A stretch of DNA of 16,449 nt from an uncultured Eubacteriales bacterium (GCA_900321195.1 ONVG01000035.1:1-16449), one strand, 5' to 3'. Counted from the stretch's first letter, positions 1 through 6,663 are shown. Notes: generated by a model from the letters alone, not told the origin. Translations and numbers: made by a program.

Positions 1-66
1 CTTCTTCAATATATTGACACTAAAAATATTAACACAAAGCATGGTAAAAAGCAACACAGCGTAAAA

Positions 67-102
67 TAAAAAAACGCCAGTTTCCGAAAAAAGAAAACTG
101 AC
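67..102 (-). terminator. Rho-independent terminator of the tRNA operon (distal)
   Basis: Arms 76-85 and 93-102 form a 10-bp stem with a 7-nt loop. Read on the minus strand every position pairs, two of them as G-U, and the stem is followed by a run of seven T (74 down to 68, after one G at 75). Read on the plus strand those two positions become C-A mismatches and the following tail is poor. The wobble pairs therefore point to minus-strand use, downstream of the tRNA genes. Confidence 0.8.
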
Positions 103-130
103 ATTTTTAATGGCAAGCTTTATTAATTAA

Positions 131-158
131 GCCCCGTCACTTCAGTGACGGGGCTTTT
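131..158. terminator. Perfect GC-rich hairpin, tRNA-proximal terminator, possibly bidirectional
   Basis: Arms GCCCCGTCAC (131-140) and GTGACGGGGC (145-154) form a perfect 10-bp stem with a TTCA loop. On the plus strand it is followed by TTTTCT, on the minus strand by the weaker TTAATTAAT. It starts 5 nt after the CCA end of tRNA-Val, so it is most likely the first terminator or 3' processing hairpin of that operon, and it could also stop transcription entering from the left. Confidence 0.75.
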
Positions 159-159
159 C

Positions 160-235
160 TGGTGGGAACAATAGGGCTCGAACCTATGACCCTCTGCTTG
201 TAAGGCAGATGCTCTCCCAGCTGAGCTATGCTCCC
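160..235 (-). tRNA. tRNA-Val, anticodon TAC
   Basis: A 76-nt cloverleaf with an encoded CCA. The acceptor arm GGGAGCA pairs with TGTTCCC (one G-U), the D stem is GCTC/GAGC, and the anticodon stem TCTGC/GCAGA holds the loop CTTACAA, giving anticodon TAC (decodes GTA). The T arm has TTCGAGC between ATAGG and CCTAT. The discriminator base is A. It is the second gene of a two-tRNA unit, 21 nt after tRNA-Leu. Confidence 0.97.
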
Positions 236-256
236 ATATTAACTTATCGGAAAAAT

Positions 257-343
257 TGGTGCGGGTAACAGGACTTGAACCTGCACCTTCTTGCAAAGAC
301 CAGCACCTGAAGCTGGCGCGTCTGCCAATTCCGCCATACCCGC
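257..343 (-). tRNA. tRNA-Leu, anticodon CAG
   Basis: An 87-nt class II tRNA with an encoded CCA. The acceptor starts GCGGGTA and pairs with TACCCGC, with discriminator A. The anticodon stem CCAGC/GCTGG holds the loop TTCAGGT, so the anticodon is CAG (decodes CTG). The long variable arm between the anticodon and T stems is typical of tRNA-Leu, and the T loop is TTCAAGT. It is the promoter-proximal gene of the pair. Confidence 0.97.
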
Positions 344-395
344 TTATTACGGCTCAACCGTTTCTCACGGACACCGGATTTCCGACTGCTTGATT

Positions 396-424
396 ATTAT
401 AACAGACGTTTTCTGATTTGTCAA
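396..424 (-). promoter_or_regulatory. Consensus sigma-A promoter of the tRNA-Leu/tRNA-Val operon
   Basis: On the minus strand, TTGACA (424-419) and TATAAT (401-396) are separated by exactly 17 bp, a full match to the housekeeping consensus. Start of transcription is expected near 389, giving a leader of about 45 nt before tRNA-Leu. Alternating A and T tracts lie directly upstream of the -35 (plus-strand 428-455), as in UP elements of stable RNA promoters. Confidence 0.93.
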
Positions 425-648
425 CACTTTTTTAAAAATTTTTTCAAAAAATTTGATATCAGCTCTTATACATAATGCTCCGAAGCTAATGCGAAAAGAA
501 ACGGACGTTCTTAATGTACAGAGGAGTGCTGTAAATTCTTTTAGATGATTTTGCACTGTAAAAAACCTTATCTATTAAAATAAAATGTGTAAATAGTCAA
601 ATAAATTAACGCTTAATTCTAATATAGAAAAAACTGTATATAATAGTG
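425..648. other. AT-rich divergent intergenic region, no gene seen
   Basis: This lies between the minus-strand tRNA promoter and the plus-strand promoter of the SCP2 gene. It holds A/T tracts at 428-455, which probably act as an UP element, and a weak interrupted inverted repeat (CTCTTATACAT near 463 against ATGTACAGAG near 515). A 63-codon minus-strand reading frame covers part of it, but it overlaps the consensus promoter and lacks a ribosome binding site, so I do not call it. Confidence 0.5.
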
Positions 649-657
649 TGCTATAAT
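649..657 (+). promoter_or_regulatory. Extended -10 promoter candidate for the SCP2 gene
   Basis: TGCTATAAT is a TG-n-TATAAT extended -10 element, 36 bp before the chosen start codon. A second TATAAT lies at 639-644. No good -35 is visible at 16-18 bp for either, which is tolerable for an extended -10 promoter. Confidence 0.5.
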
Positions 658-692
658 CAAATAATAAAAATCTAAAATAAAGGATGGGAAAA

Positions 693-1019
693 ATGAAATT
701 TGAAGAATCCTACAAGCTTATAAAAAGCAAATACATGGAAAAAGACTTTTCAAATGTAAATACTGACTTTACCGGCTCCGTAACTATAACAGGCAAAGAC
801 GGCGGAGATATCTTCCTTGCTTATATAAAGGGAAAAAAGATCATCGAGCCTGTAAGGCATGACAAGGCTAATATCCATGTAACACTTTCGGATGAAACTT
901 TTGATGCTGTTGTAAACAAGCAGATAGATCCCTTTAAAGCGTTTACATCTGGCAGGATAAAGGCAAGGGGAAATATATTCCTTGCTATGTCGATATATAA
1001 AAAGCTAAAGAAAAAATGA
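693..1019 (+). CDS. SCP2 sterol-binding-domain protein (stand-alone)
   Basis: A 108-residue cytosolic protein matching the SCP2 (sterol carrier protein 2) lipid-binding fold across its length. Recognisable features are the central beta strands around FTGSVTI, and the C-terminal half with a TLSDETF strand-helix, the DPFKAFTSGRIKARGN turn and a final helix ending in KKLKKK. In the family this fold binds lipids or fatty acyl chains in a hydrophobic tunnel; the bacterial stand-alone versions have no settled function. I chose ATG 693 because AAAGG (679-683) sits 9 nt before it; the in-frame ATG at 684 overlaps the Shine-Dalgarno and would add three residues. There is no signal peptide or membrane segment. 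glgB follows after 114 bases with no strong terminator between, so co-transcription is possible. Family assignment is firm, ligand unknown. Confidence 0.85.
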   Translation: MKFEESYKLIKSKYMEKDFSNVNTDFTGSVTITGKDGGDIFLAYIKGKKIIEPVRHDKANIHVTLSDETFDAVVNKQIDPFKAFTSGRIKARGNIFLAMSIYKKLKKK

Positions 1020-1025
1020 CAGGAC

Positions 1026-1050
1026 ACGGCTCTTTATGACAAAGAACCGT
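1026..1050. other. Hairpin between the SCP2 gene and glgB
   Basis: Arms ACGGCTCTTT (1026-1035) and AAAGAACCGT (1041-1050) pair with one C-A mismatch around a 5-nt loop. On the minus strand that mismatch becomes G-U. There is no T-run after it on the plus strand, so it is not a convincing terminator; it may be a leaky attenuator, an RNA-processing site, or chance. Confidence 0.4.
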
Positions 1051-1069
1051 ATATGTCTAATGACAAAAG

Positions 1070-1125
1070 TATAATTTTATTTTAAAATGTATTTCAGGAT
1101 ACATAATAAAAAGTAAATTCAGGAG
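1070..1125 (+). promoter_or_regulatory. glgB leader: -10-like box, small inverted repeat, ribosome binding site
   Basis: TATAAT at 1070-1075 could be a -10 box, but no -35 is visible 16-18 bp before it. An inverted repeat, ATGTAT (1087-1092) and ATACAT (1099-1104), lies between it and the ribosome binding site AGGAG (1121-1125), which is 8 nt before the glgB ATG. Whether glgB has its own promoter or depends on the upstream one cannot be decided from this. Confidence 0.35.
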
Positions 1126-1133
1126 ATGAGAAA

Positions 1134-3059
1134 ATGGCAGCTTTTTCAATGGATGAGTATTATCGTGGAGAATCTGTGAACGCATACAAGTATTTTGGTG
1201 CGCACCCCGTTTCTGAGGATGAATCAGGTATCATTTTCAGAGTTTATGCACCTGCTGCTTGGCAGATCGAGGTTATCGGTGAGTTCAACGGCTGGAACGG
1301 TCAGAACCACAAGATGAATAAACCCTGCGCAGGTGTTTTTGAGCTTTGTGTACCCGAAGCAAGAGTAGGACAGCTTTATAAATTCCGTGTTTATCAGCAG
1401 GGCGGAAACGTTGTTGATAAAGCAGACCCATATGCTTTTCGCAGCCAGCTCAGACCTGATACCGCATCTGTAATAACAAGAGTTTCAAATTCCTATAAAT
1501 TCCATGATGCAAAGTGGCTTAAAGAAAGAACAAAATGCTATGATAAGCCTATGAACATATATGAGATGCACATGGGCTCATGGAAAAAGCCTTACGGCAA
1601 GACCGAAGCTGACGGCGGCGCTCAGTGGTTCAGATATGACGAGGTAGCCGAGGAGCTTGTAAATTACGTTAAGGACAATAACTTTACCCATATAGAAGTA
1701 ATGCCGCTTGCAGAATATCCCTTTGACGGTTCATGGGGCTATCAGGTATCACAGTACTACAGCGCAACATCAAGATACGGTACGCCTGAACAGCTTATGA
1801 AATTTGTTGATGTCTGCCATAAGAACGGCATAGGCGTTATAATCGACTTTGCTTTCGTTCATTTCGTAAAGGACAACTATTCTCTCGGAAACTTTGACGG
1901 TACTCCTTTCTATGAGTATCCGCCTTCAGATGTTAATCAGAGTCAGTGGGGCTCATATAACTTCAACCTTTCAAGAGGTGAGGTACAGAGCTATCTTATG
2001 TCATGCGCTGCATTCTGGCTTGACACATATCATTTCGACGGTATCCGCATGGATGCTATAAACAACGGTATTTACTGGATGGGCGACAAGAACAGAGGTG
2101 TAAATGACCGCTCTGTTGACTTCTTTAAGAAGATGAACTGCCGTCTTAACAAGGAATTCAAGAACATCATGCTCATAGCTGAGGACTCATCCGACTATCC
2201 GAATGTTACAAAGCCTGTTGAAGAAGGCGGTCTCGGATTCGACTATAAGTGGGACATGGGCTGGATGAATGATACTCTTGAATATATGAAGGTCGATCCT
2301 CTCTGGAGAAAGGGCAGCCATAACAAGATAAACTGGTCAATGGCATACTTCTATTATGAGAGATTTATACTTCCGCTTTCACATGATGAAGTCGTACACG
2401 GCAAGGCAACTATCGTGCAGAAGATGTGGGGCGGCGACTATCACAATAAGTTCGCACAGGTACGTACACTTTATGCATACATGATGACTCATCCGGGCAA
2501 GAAGCTCAACTTCATGGGCAACGAGCTTGCAATGTTCAGAGAGTGGGACGAAACAAAGGAGCTTGACTGGTTCCTGCTCAAAGAATATGATATGCACAGA
2601 ATGTTCCATGAATTCTTCCGTGAGCTGAACGGACTTGTAAAGAACAATCCTGCATTCTATGAGAAGGACTATGATCCGGAAGGATTCCTCTGGATAGACG
2701 CAGACAATGCAAACGAAAACATGTTTGCATACTACCGTATAACAGACGGACAGAAATATGCTGTAGTTCTGAATATGTCGCCTGTTACAAGAGAGCATTT
2801 CCGCATGGGTGTTCACTATCCGTGTACTCTTACAGAGGTACTCAACACTGATGATACACGCTTTGGCGGTACGGGCGTACTCAACAAGGACAAGATAAAG
2901 TCCGAGCCTATCTGTCATAACCAGTGGTATCATTCAGTAGAGATAACACTTCCTCCGTTCGGCGCATGTATCTTTGAAGTAAAGGAAGATCCCCGTCCAA
3001 AGACAGCGGAAGAAAAGAAAGCCGAGGAAAGCAAGAAAACAGCCAAATCAAAGAAATAA
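1134..3059 (+). CDS. glgB: 1,4-alpha-glucan branching enzyme (GH13)
   Basis: A 641-residue glycogen branching enzyme (EC 2.4.1.18), which cuts an alpha-1,4-glucan chain and reattaches it through an alpha-1,6 bond during glycogen synthesis in the cytosol. The N-terminal part (about 20-115) is a CBM48-type beta domain, with FRVYAPAAWQIEVIGEFNGW. The GH13 barrel carries the nucleophile D307 (GIRMDA), the acid/base E350 (IAEDSS) and the transition-state stabiliser D418 in LSHDEVVHGK, the GlgB signature. The C-terminal all-beta domain ends near residue 615, followed by a lysine/glutamate/alanine tail of about 20 residues that is probably disordered. Region I reads D238-FAFV-H243, whereas most GlgB proteins have DWVPxH; the conserved D and H remain. 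AGGAG precedes the start by 8 nt. No other glg gene is in the window. It converges with pncB across a shared hairpin. Confidence 0.97.
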   Translation: MAAFSMDEYYRGESVNAYKYFGAHPVSEDESGIIFRVYAPAAWQIEVIGEFNGWNGQNHKMNKPCAGVFELCVPEARVGQLYKFRVYQQGGNVVDKADPYAFRSQLRPDTASVITRVSNSYKFHDAKWLKERTKCYDKPMNIYEMHMGSWKKPYGKTEADGGAQWFRYDEVAEELVNYVKDNNFTHIEVMPLAEYPFDGSWGYQVSQYYSATSRYGTPEQLMKFVDVCHKNGIGVIIDFAFVHFVKDNYSLGNFDGTPFYEYPPSDVNQSQWGSYNFNLSRGEVQSYLMSCAAFWLDTYHFDGIRMDAINNGIYWMGDKNRGVNDRSVDFFKKMNCRLNKEFKNIMLIAEDSSDYPNVTKPVEEGGLGFDYKWDMGWMNDTLEYMKVDPLWRKGSHNKINWSMAYFYYERFILPLSHDEVVHGKATIVQKMWGGDYHNKFAQVRTLYAYMMTHPGKKLNFMGNELAMFREWDETKELDWFLLKEYDMHRMFHEFFRELNGLVKNNPAFYEKDYDPEGFLWIDADNANENMFAYYRITDGQKYAVVLNMSPVTREHFRMGVHYPCTLTEVLNTDDTRFGGTGVLNKDKIKSEPICHNQWYHSVEITLPPFGACIFEVKEDPRPKTAEEKKAEESKKTAKSKK

Positions 3060-3100
3060 TTTTGGCTCAAAGCTTTGACGGTATAAATATCTGATATAAA

Positions 3101-3134
3101 AAGCACGGCAGACCTGAGATTGTCCGCCGTGCTT
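3101..3134. terminator. Bidirectional terminator between glgB and pncB
   Basis: Arms AAGCACGGC (3101-3109) and GCCGTGCTT (3126-3134) pair perfectly, and after one mismatch GAC/GTC extends the stem. On the minus strand the stem is followed by TTTTTATA, so it is best as the pncB terminator; on the plus strand CATTTT follows, giving a weaker stop for glgB. It lies 41 bases after the glgB stop and 13 bases beyond the pncB stop. Confidence 0.88.
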
Positions 3135-3147
3135 CATTTTATGAAGT

Positions 3148-4590
3148 TTAATTTTCCTTCCTGAGAAGCGCCTGCTTGCACTCCCAGAGCTTTTCCGAAA
3201 GGTCAACATAATATGTGTGAGGATTTTCAAAACGCTTTACTTCATCCCAGAGCGTTTCAAGCTGTTCTTTGCATCTGTTCTTTATCGCATCAATTTCGGG
3301 CATCTCATAGCAAAGCTCGCCTTTGTCGAATATCCTTTTGCGTATCTTTACAGCTTTGAAATTCGTGATAGTCTTGCGTTTCCATGTATGCTCAGGGTCA
3401 AAGATGACATACGGCTTTGTATCGTCTATCACTTCATCAAACAGGGTTATAACATCTGCAATAGCCTTTCCGCTTTCATTGTCATAAAGTCTGTAAAGCT
3501 CCTTGAAGCATGGATTTGTTATTTTTGCAACATTTTCGCTTATCTTTATTTTAGGTATTTCCACGCCGTCCTTGTTTATGGAAACTACCTTATATACTCC
3601 GCCGAAAACAGGCTCAGAGCTTGCTGTTATAAGACGTTCACCGACTCCGAATGTATCTATCGGTGCGCCCTGACGGAGCATATCGGCAATTATATATTCG
3701 TCAAGCGAATTTGACGCGCATATCTTACAGTCGGGGAAGCCTGCTGCATCAAGCATTTTTCTTGCTTTTTTTGATAAATAGGTTATATCGCCGCTGTCTA
3801 TCCTTATTCCCTTAGGACGGCATCCCAATGGCAGAAGTATCTCGTTGAAGGCTTTTATAGCGTTTGGAATACCCGATTTAAGAACATTGTAGGTATCGAC
3901 AAGGAGAGTACAGCTGTCGGGATACTGTTTTGCATAAGCACAGAAAGCCTCGTATTCACTGTCAAATGACTGTATCCAGCTGTGAGCCATAGTGCCTAGC
4001 GCAGGAACGCCGAAATCTCTGTCGCATATAGTACATGCAGTACCGACACAGCCGCCTATATAAGCCGCTCTTGCGCCGTAAACAGCGCCGTCATAGCTGT
4101 GAGCGCGTCTTGAACCGAATTCCATGATAGCGCGGCCGTCAGCAGCGCGGACTATCCTGTTCGCTTTTGTAGCGATAAGGCTTTGGTGATTTATTGTGAG
4201 CAGCACCATTGTTTCGACTAACTGAGCCTGAATGATAGGTCCTCTTACGGTAACTATCGGCTCTCCGGGGAAGATAGGCGTACCCTCTTCTACAGCCCAT
4301 ACATCACAGCAGAATTTGAATCCGCGCAGATATTTGAGGAATTCCTCGCTGAATATTTTCTTTGTTCTGAGGAAATCTATATCTTCATCCGTAAACGAAA
4401 GATTTTTCATATATTCAATAGCCTGTTCAAGACCTGCCATTATTGCGAATCCGCCCTTGTCGGGATTTCTGCGGTAGAACATATCGAAGGTCGCAATAAT
4501 ATCCTTCATACCGTTCTCAAAATAACCGCCTGCCATTGTAAGCTCATAAAAATCCGTGAGCATTGTGAGATTTATCTTATTGTAAGCCAT
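3148..4590 (-). CDS. pncB: Nicotinate phosphoribosyltransferase
   Basis: A 480-residue enzyme (EC 6.3.4.21) that joins nicotinate to PRPP, with ATP hydrolysis, to give nicotinate mononucleotide in the Preiss-Handler route to NAD. Family marks are the N-terminal LTMLTDFYELTMAGGY, the substrate-binding stretch EFGSRRAH (157-164), GTMAHSW with H203 at the position of the phosphorylated histidine of the family, and IRIDSGD in the phosphate-binding barrel. The length fits the longer Firmicutes-type NAPRTase rather than the roughly 400-residue enterobacterial form. AAAGGAG lies 8 nt upstream of the start. It is the second gene of the pncA-pncB operon, 18 bases after the pncA stop, so the product of the first enzyme is the substrate of the second. 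The only promoter I see is the one upstream of pncA. Confidence 0.97.
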   Translation of the reverse strand: MAYNKINLTMLTDFYELTMAGGYFENGMKDIIATFDMFYRRNPDKGGFAIMAGLEQAIEYMKNLSFTDEDIDFLRTKKIFSEEFLKYLRGFKFCCDVWAVEEGTPIFPGEPIVTVRGPIIQAQLVETMVLLTINHQSLIATKANRIVRAADGRAIMEFGSRRAHSYDGAVYGARAAYIGGCVGTACTICDRDFGVPALGTMAHSWIQSFDSEYEAFCAYAKQYPDSCTLLVDTYNVLKSGIPNAIKAFNEILLPLGCRPKGIRIDSGDITYLSKKARKMLDAAGFPDCKICASNSLDEYIIADMLRQGAPIDTFGVGERLITASSEPVFGGVYKVVSINKDGVEIPKIKISENVAKITNPCFKELYRLYDNESGKAIADVITLFDEVIDDTKPYVIFDPEHTWKRKTITNFKAVKIRKRIFDKGELCYEMPEIDAIKNRCKEQLETLWDEVKRFENPHTYYVDLSEKLWECKQALLRKEN

Positions 4591-4608
4591 AGTAACAACT
4601 CCTTTTAA

Positions 4609-5268
4609 TTATAAATCTATACTGCATATTTCTATGCCGTTTGTCTGCATTACGAGATAAGCGGCAAGCTCGGCTGTTTCGGGAAGTCTTGCAGGAAGCG
4701 CACATGTAGCGGTAAGCTCCTTGATTACTATTACACGGCTTTGTCTGTTTATCCTGTTAAGACCGCTTTTTATCGAAAGAGCAAGCTGTATTACACACAT
4801 ATCGGTACAGTCGCCTGTTATAAGAAAGGTATCAAAGCCGTTTTCGATAATATCATTACGGAAATCATCCTCCAGCCAGCCGTTAACTGAAAGCTTAGGG
4901 AATATCTTAAACTCTGCGGCGTTTTTCAACTCATCCGTAAGCTCGCTTTCCGCTGTGCCTTTTACGCAGTGAACAGGATAGGTGAGGAATTCCGTACAGC
5001 TTTCAGGGTGACAGTCACAGAGAGCATAGTTTCTTATGCCGTATTCCTTGCATCTTGCAGAAAAATCCGCAACGTCTTTATTTATAGAAAGCACCTCACT
5101 GCTTGACAAAGCGCCCTCTTTTACAAAGCCGTTTACCATGTCAACGGCTATATGGATCGTTTTTGAGCTGTCCAGCTTATTTAATGAAATGTTTTTCAGT
5201 TCTGACATTTCATCGGCTATTCTTTCGATATCTTTTATGATGATATCTTTATCTTTTGTGTTTTTCAT
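4609..5268 (-). CDS. pncA: Nicotinamidase (isochorismatase-like cysteine hydrolase)
   Basis: A 219-residue hydrolase that deaminates nicotinamide to nicotinate (EC 3.5.1.19). The catalytic triad is readable: D43 in VDMVNGF, K125 in FPKLSVNGW and C158 in GDCTDMCV. The metal site is D85 and H87 in CDCHPES plus H100 in YPVHCVKGT, the pattern that separates nicotinamidases from other isochorismatase-fold proteins. The cis-peptide region before C158 reads TGDCTDM. About 37 residues precede the first core strand, longer than in many PncA proteins, and look helical and charged. The start is supported by AAGGAGG 7 nt upstream; the next in-frame Met (residue 21) has no such site. Coupling to pncB makes the nicotinamide substrate very likely, though activity on other amides cannot be excluded. 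A palindrome and promoter lie directly upstream. Confidence 0.93.
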   Translation of the reverse strand: MKNTKDKDIIIKDIERIADEMSELKNISLNKLDSSKTIHIAVDMVNGFVKEGALSSSEVLSINKDVADFSARCKEYGIRNYALCDCHPESCTEFLTYPVHCVKGTAESELTDELKNAAEFKIFPKLSVNGWLEDDFRNDIIENGFDTFLITGDCTDMCVIQLALSIKSGLNRINRQSRVIVIKELTATCALPARLPETAELAAYLVMQTNGIEICSIDL

Positions 5269-5299
5269 AATAATTCCTCCTTTGATATAATCAATCTGA

Positions 5300-5318
5300 A
5301 ATTATCAATTTGATAATT
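5300..5318 (-). promoter_or_regulatory. Palindromic operator candidate of the pncA-pncB operon
   Basis: AATTATCAA (5300-5308) and TTGATAATT (5310-5318) are perfect 9-bp inverted arms around one central base. The site begins 2 bp beyond the -10 box, so it spans the predicted start of transcription, a classic repressor position. A related half-pair, TTGAT (5282-5286) and ATCAA (5290-5294), lies next to it toward pncA. I do not recognise it as the site of a named NAD regulator. Confidence 0.55.
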
Positions 5319-5320
5319 AC

Positions 5321-5349
5321 ATTATACAACAGGTTTCTTATTTTTGCAA
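5321..5349 (-). promoter_or_regulatory. Sigma-A promoter of the pncA-pncB operon
   Basis: On the minus strand TTGCAA (5349-5344), a 17-bp spacer and TATAAT (5326-5321). The transcript would start near 5314, inside the palindrome, with a leader of about 45 nt. A T-tract and A-tract directly upstream of the -35 resemble those of the tRNA promoter in this window. Confidence 0.8.
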
Positions 5350-5365
5350 CACTTTTTTTAAAAAA

Positions 5366-5541
5366 TATCTCTGAATAAAAAGTCTTTTAAAGAATTATAT
5401 TGTTGAATTCCAACAAAAAATATGATATTTTTTAGCGAATATAAAAAAATTAACAAAACAAACATGTTGAATTTATGAAATAAAGCAACTAATTTTATAT
5501 TTTAACTAAATAACCAAAATAATTTTCTTGCATAATTGCTA
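5366..5541. other. AT-rich divergent region between pncA and the XRE regulator
   Basis: There is no coding signal. It contains a 6-bp inverted repeat TTGTTG (5400-5405) and CAACAA (5411-5416) around AATTC, and a direct repeat of TGTTGAATT at 5401-5409 and 5465-5473; the second copy overlaps the palindrome AACATGTT (5461-5468). These could be regulator sites acting on either flanking promoter, or chance in AT-rich DNA. Confidence 0.4.
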
Positions 5542-5570
5542 TTGTTATTTATTTTGTAATAATTTATAAT
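5542..5570 (+). promoter_or_regulatory. Promoter of the XRE-family regulator gene
   Basis: TTGTTA (5542-5547), a 17-bp spacer and TATAAT (5565-5570). Transcription would start near 5577, giving a leader of about 45 nt that contains the GAGGTG ribosome binding site at 5611-5616. Confidence 0.7.
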
Positions 5571-5622
5571 TTTAGTAGTGTCAAGGGGATGATACTTAAA
5601 ATTAAACTGTGAGGTGTGATAA

Positions 5623-5874
5623 ATGAGATTGCGAAAGCAGGCACTCGGCTCAAGAAATCTTATAGGAGTCAGAGTAGAAGAAGCTCGCAAAAAGAAGGGA
5701 ATGAAACAGAAGGAGTTGCTGGCTCAGCTTCAGGTCAGAGGCGTTGATATGAACGCATCCGGACTTTCAAAGCTGGAAGGTCAGATAAGATATGTAACAG
5801 ATGTTGAGCTTGTTGCTCTTGCAGATATACTTGAGGTATCTGTCGATTATCTTTTGGGAAGAGAAAAAAAATAA
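5623..5874 (+). CDS. Small XRE-family helix-turn-helix regulator
   Basis: An 83-residue protein that is almost entirely one Cro/C1-type helix-turn-helix domain (about residues 13-77). It follows the pattern of the family: NLIGVRVEEARKKKGMKQKE as helices 1-2, SGLSKLEGQIRYVTD around the recognition helix and turn, then VELVALADILEVSVDYLLG as helices 4-5. The N-terminus is strongly basic (MRLRKQ). There is no effector or oligomerisation domain, so it is expected to bind DNA as a dimer. GAGGTG lies 6 nt before the ATG. It is monocistronic, with its own promoter and a strong terminator 8 bases after the stop. It stands divergent to pncA, but nothing shows that it regulates pncAB; the target is unknown. 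Confidence 0.9.
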   Translation: MRLRKQALGSRNLIGVRVEEARKKKGMKQKELLAQLQVRGVDMNASGLSKLEGQIRYVTDVELVALADILEVSVDYLLGREKK

Positions 5875-5881
5875 ATTTTTG

Positions 5882-5910
5882 AAATGCGGCTGATATTCGG
5901 CCGCATTTTT
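5882..5910 (+). terminator. Rho-independent terminator of the XRE regulator gene
   Basis: Arms AAATGCGGC (5882-5890) and GCCGCATTT (5900-5908) form a perfect 9-bp stem with a 9-nt loop, running into T residues to 5910. Confidence 0.92.
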
Positions 5911-5911
5911 G

Positions 5912-5940
5912 TTTACAAAAAAGTAAAAATATGTTATGAT
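5912..5940 (+). promoter_or_regulatory. Promoter of pyrE
   Basis: TTTACA (5912-5917), a 17-bp spacer and TATGAT (5935-5940), with TG at 5932-5933 giving an extended -10. It starts immediately after the preceding terminator. The leader is short (about 28 nt), with no room for a PyrR-type or attenuation structure. Confidence 0.8.
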
Positions 5941-5974
5941 TTTAATATCAGAATAAATATGGGAGGTTTCTTAA

Positions 5975-6652
5975 ATGGAACAGTATAAAAAGGAATTTAT
6001 TGAATTTATGGTCGATTGTCAGGTACTGAAATTCGGAGATTTCGTTACCAAGAGCGGAAGAAAAACACCTTTTTTTGTAAACACAGGCTTTTACAGAACA
6101 GGCGCACAGCTCAGAAGGCTCGGTCAGTATTATGCTGAGGCTATAAACAATACTTTCGGACTTGATTTTGATGTGCTTTTCGGTCCTGCGTATAAGGGCA
6201 TACCGCTTTCTGTAGCTGCAACTATAGCTATAAGCGAAAAATTCGGTAAGGATATCCGCTACTGCTCAAACAGAAAGGAAATAAAGGATCACGGCGATAA
6301 GGGCATACTTTTGGGAAGTCCCATAAATGACGGCGATAAGGTTGTTATAATCGAGGATGTTACGACTGCCGGCACTTCTATCGAGGAAACACTGCCTATA
6401 ATAAAAGCACAGGGCAATGTACAGCCTGTCGGACTTGTAGTATCTGTTGACAGAATGGAAAGAGGACAGGGCGAAAAAAGCGCACTCAGCGAAATAAGCG
6501 AAAAATACGGTCTTAAAACAACAGCTATTGTTACAATGGCAGAGGTCATTGAGCATCTGTATAACAAGGAATATAAGGGCAGGGTAATAATTGACGATAA
6601 GCTCAAGGCTGCTATTGATGCATACTATGTTCAGTATGGTGCAAAGGCATAA
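5975..6652 (+). CDS. pyrE: Orotate phosphoribosyltransferase
   Basis: A 225-residue type I phosphoribosyltransferase (EC 2.4.2.10) that converts orotate and PRPP to orotidine 5'-phosphate, the penultimate step of UMP synthesis in the cytosol. The PRPP loop is VIIEDVTTAGTS, residues 124-135, with the acidic pair E127-D128. The substrate side has FGDFVTKSGRKTPFFVNTG (20-38) and the flexible catalytic loop lies around 97-110, with K104, H106 and K109. Length and sequence style match the clostridial enzyme. GGGAGG lies 8 nt before the start. No other pyr gene is in the window, so it is a detached copy of the pathway gene with its own promoter. The protease gene follows after 62 bases and a weak hairpin. 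Confidence 0.97.
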   Translation: MEQYKKEFIEFMVDCQVLKFGDFVTKSGRKTPFFVNTGFYRTGAQLRRLGQYYAEAINNTFGLDFDVLFGPAYKGIPLSVAATIAISEKFGKDIRYCSNRKEIKDHGDKGILLGSPINDGDKVVIIEDVTTAGTSIEETLPIIKAQGNVQPVGLVVSVDRMERGQGEKSALSEISEKYGLKTTAIVTMAEVIEHLYNKEYKGRVIIDDKLKAAIDAYYVQYGAKA

Positions 6653-6663
6653 TAAGGCATTGA

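Noticed and set aside
365..556. A 63-codon minus-strand frame upstream of the tRNA operon
   Set aside because: It runs through the consensus tRNA promoter, has no Shine-Dalgarno and low-complexity AT-driven composition.
2379..2933. A 184-codon open frame on the minus strand inside glgB
   Set aside because: It lies antisense to conserved GlgB motifs and has no ribosome binding site or recognisable domain.
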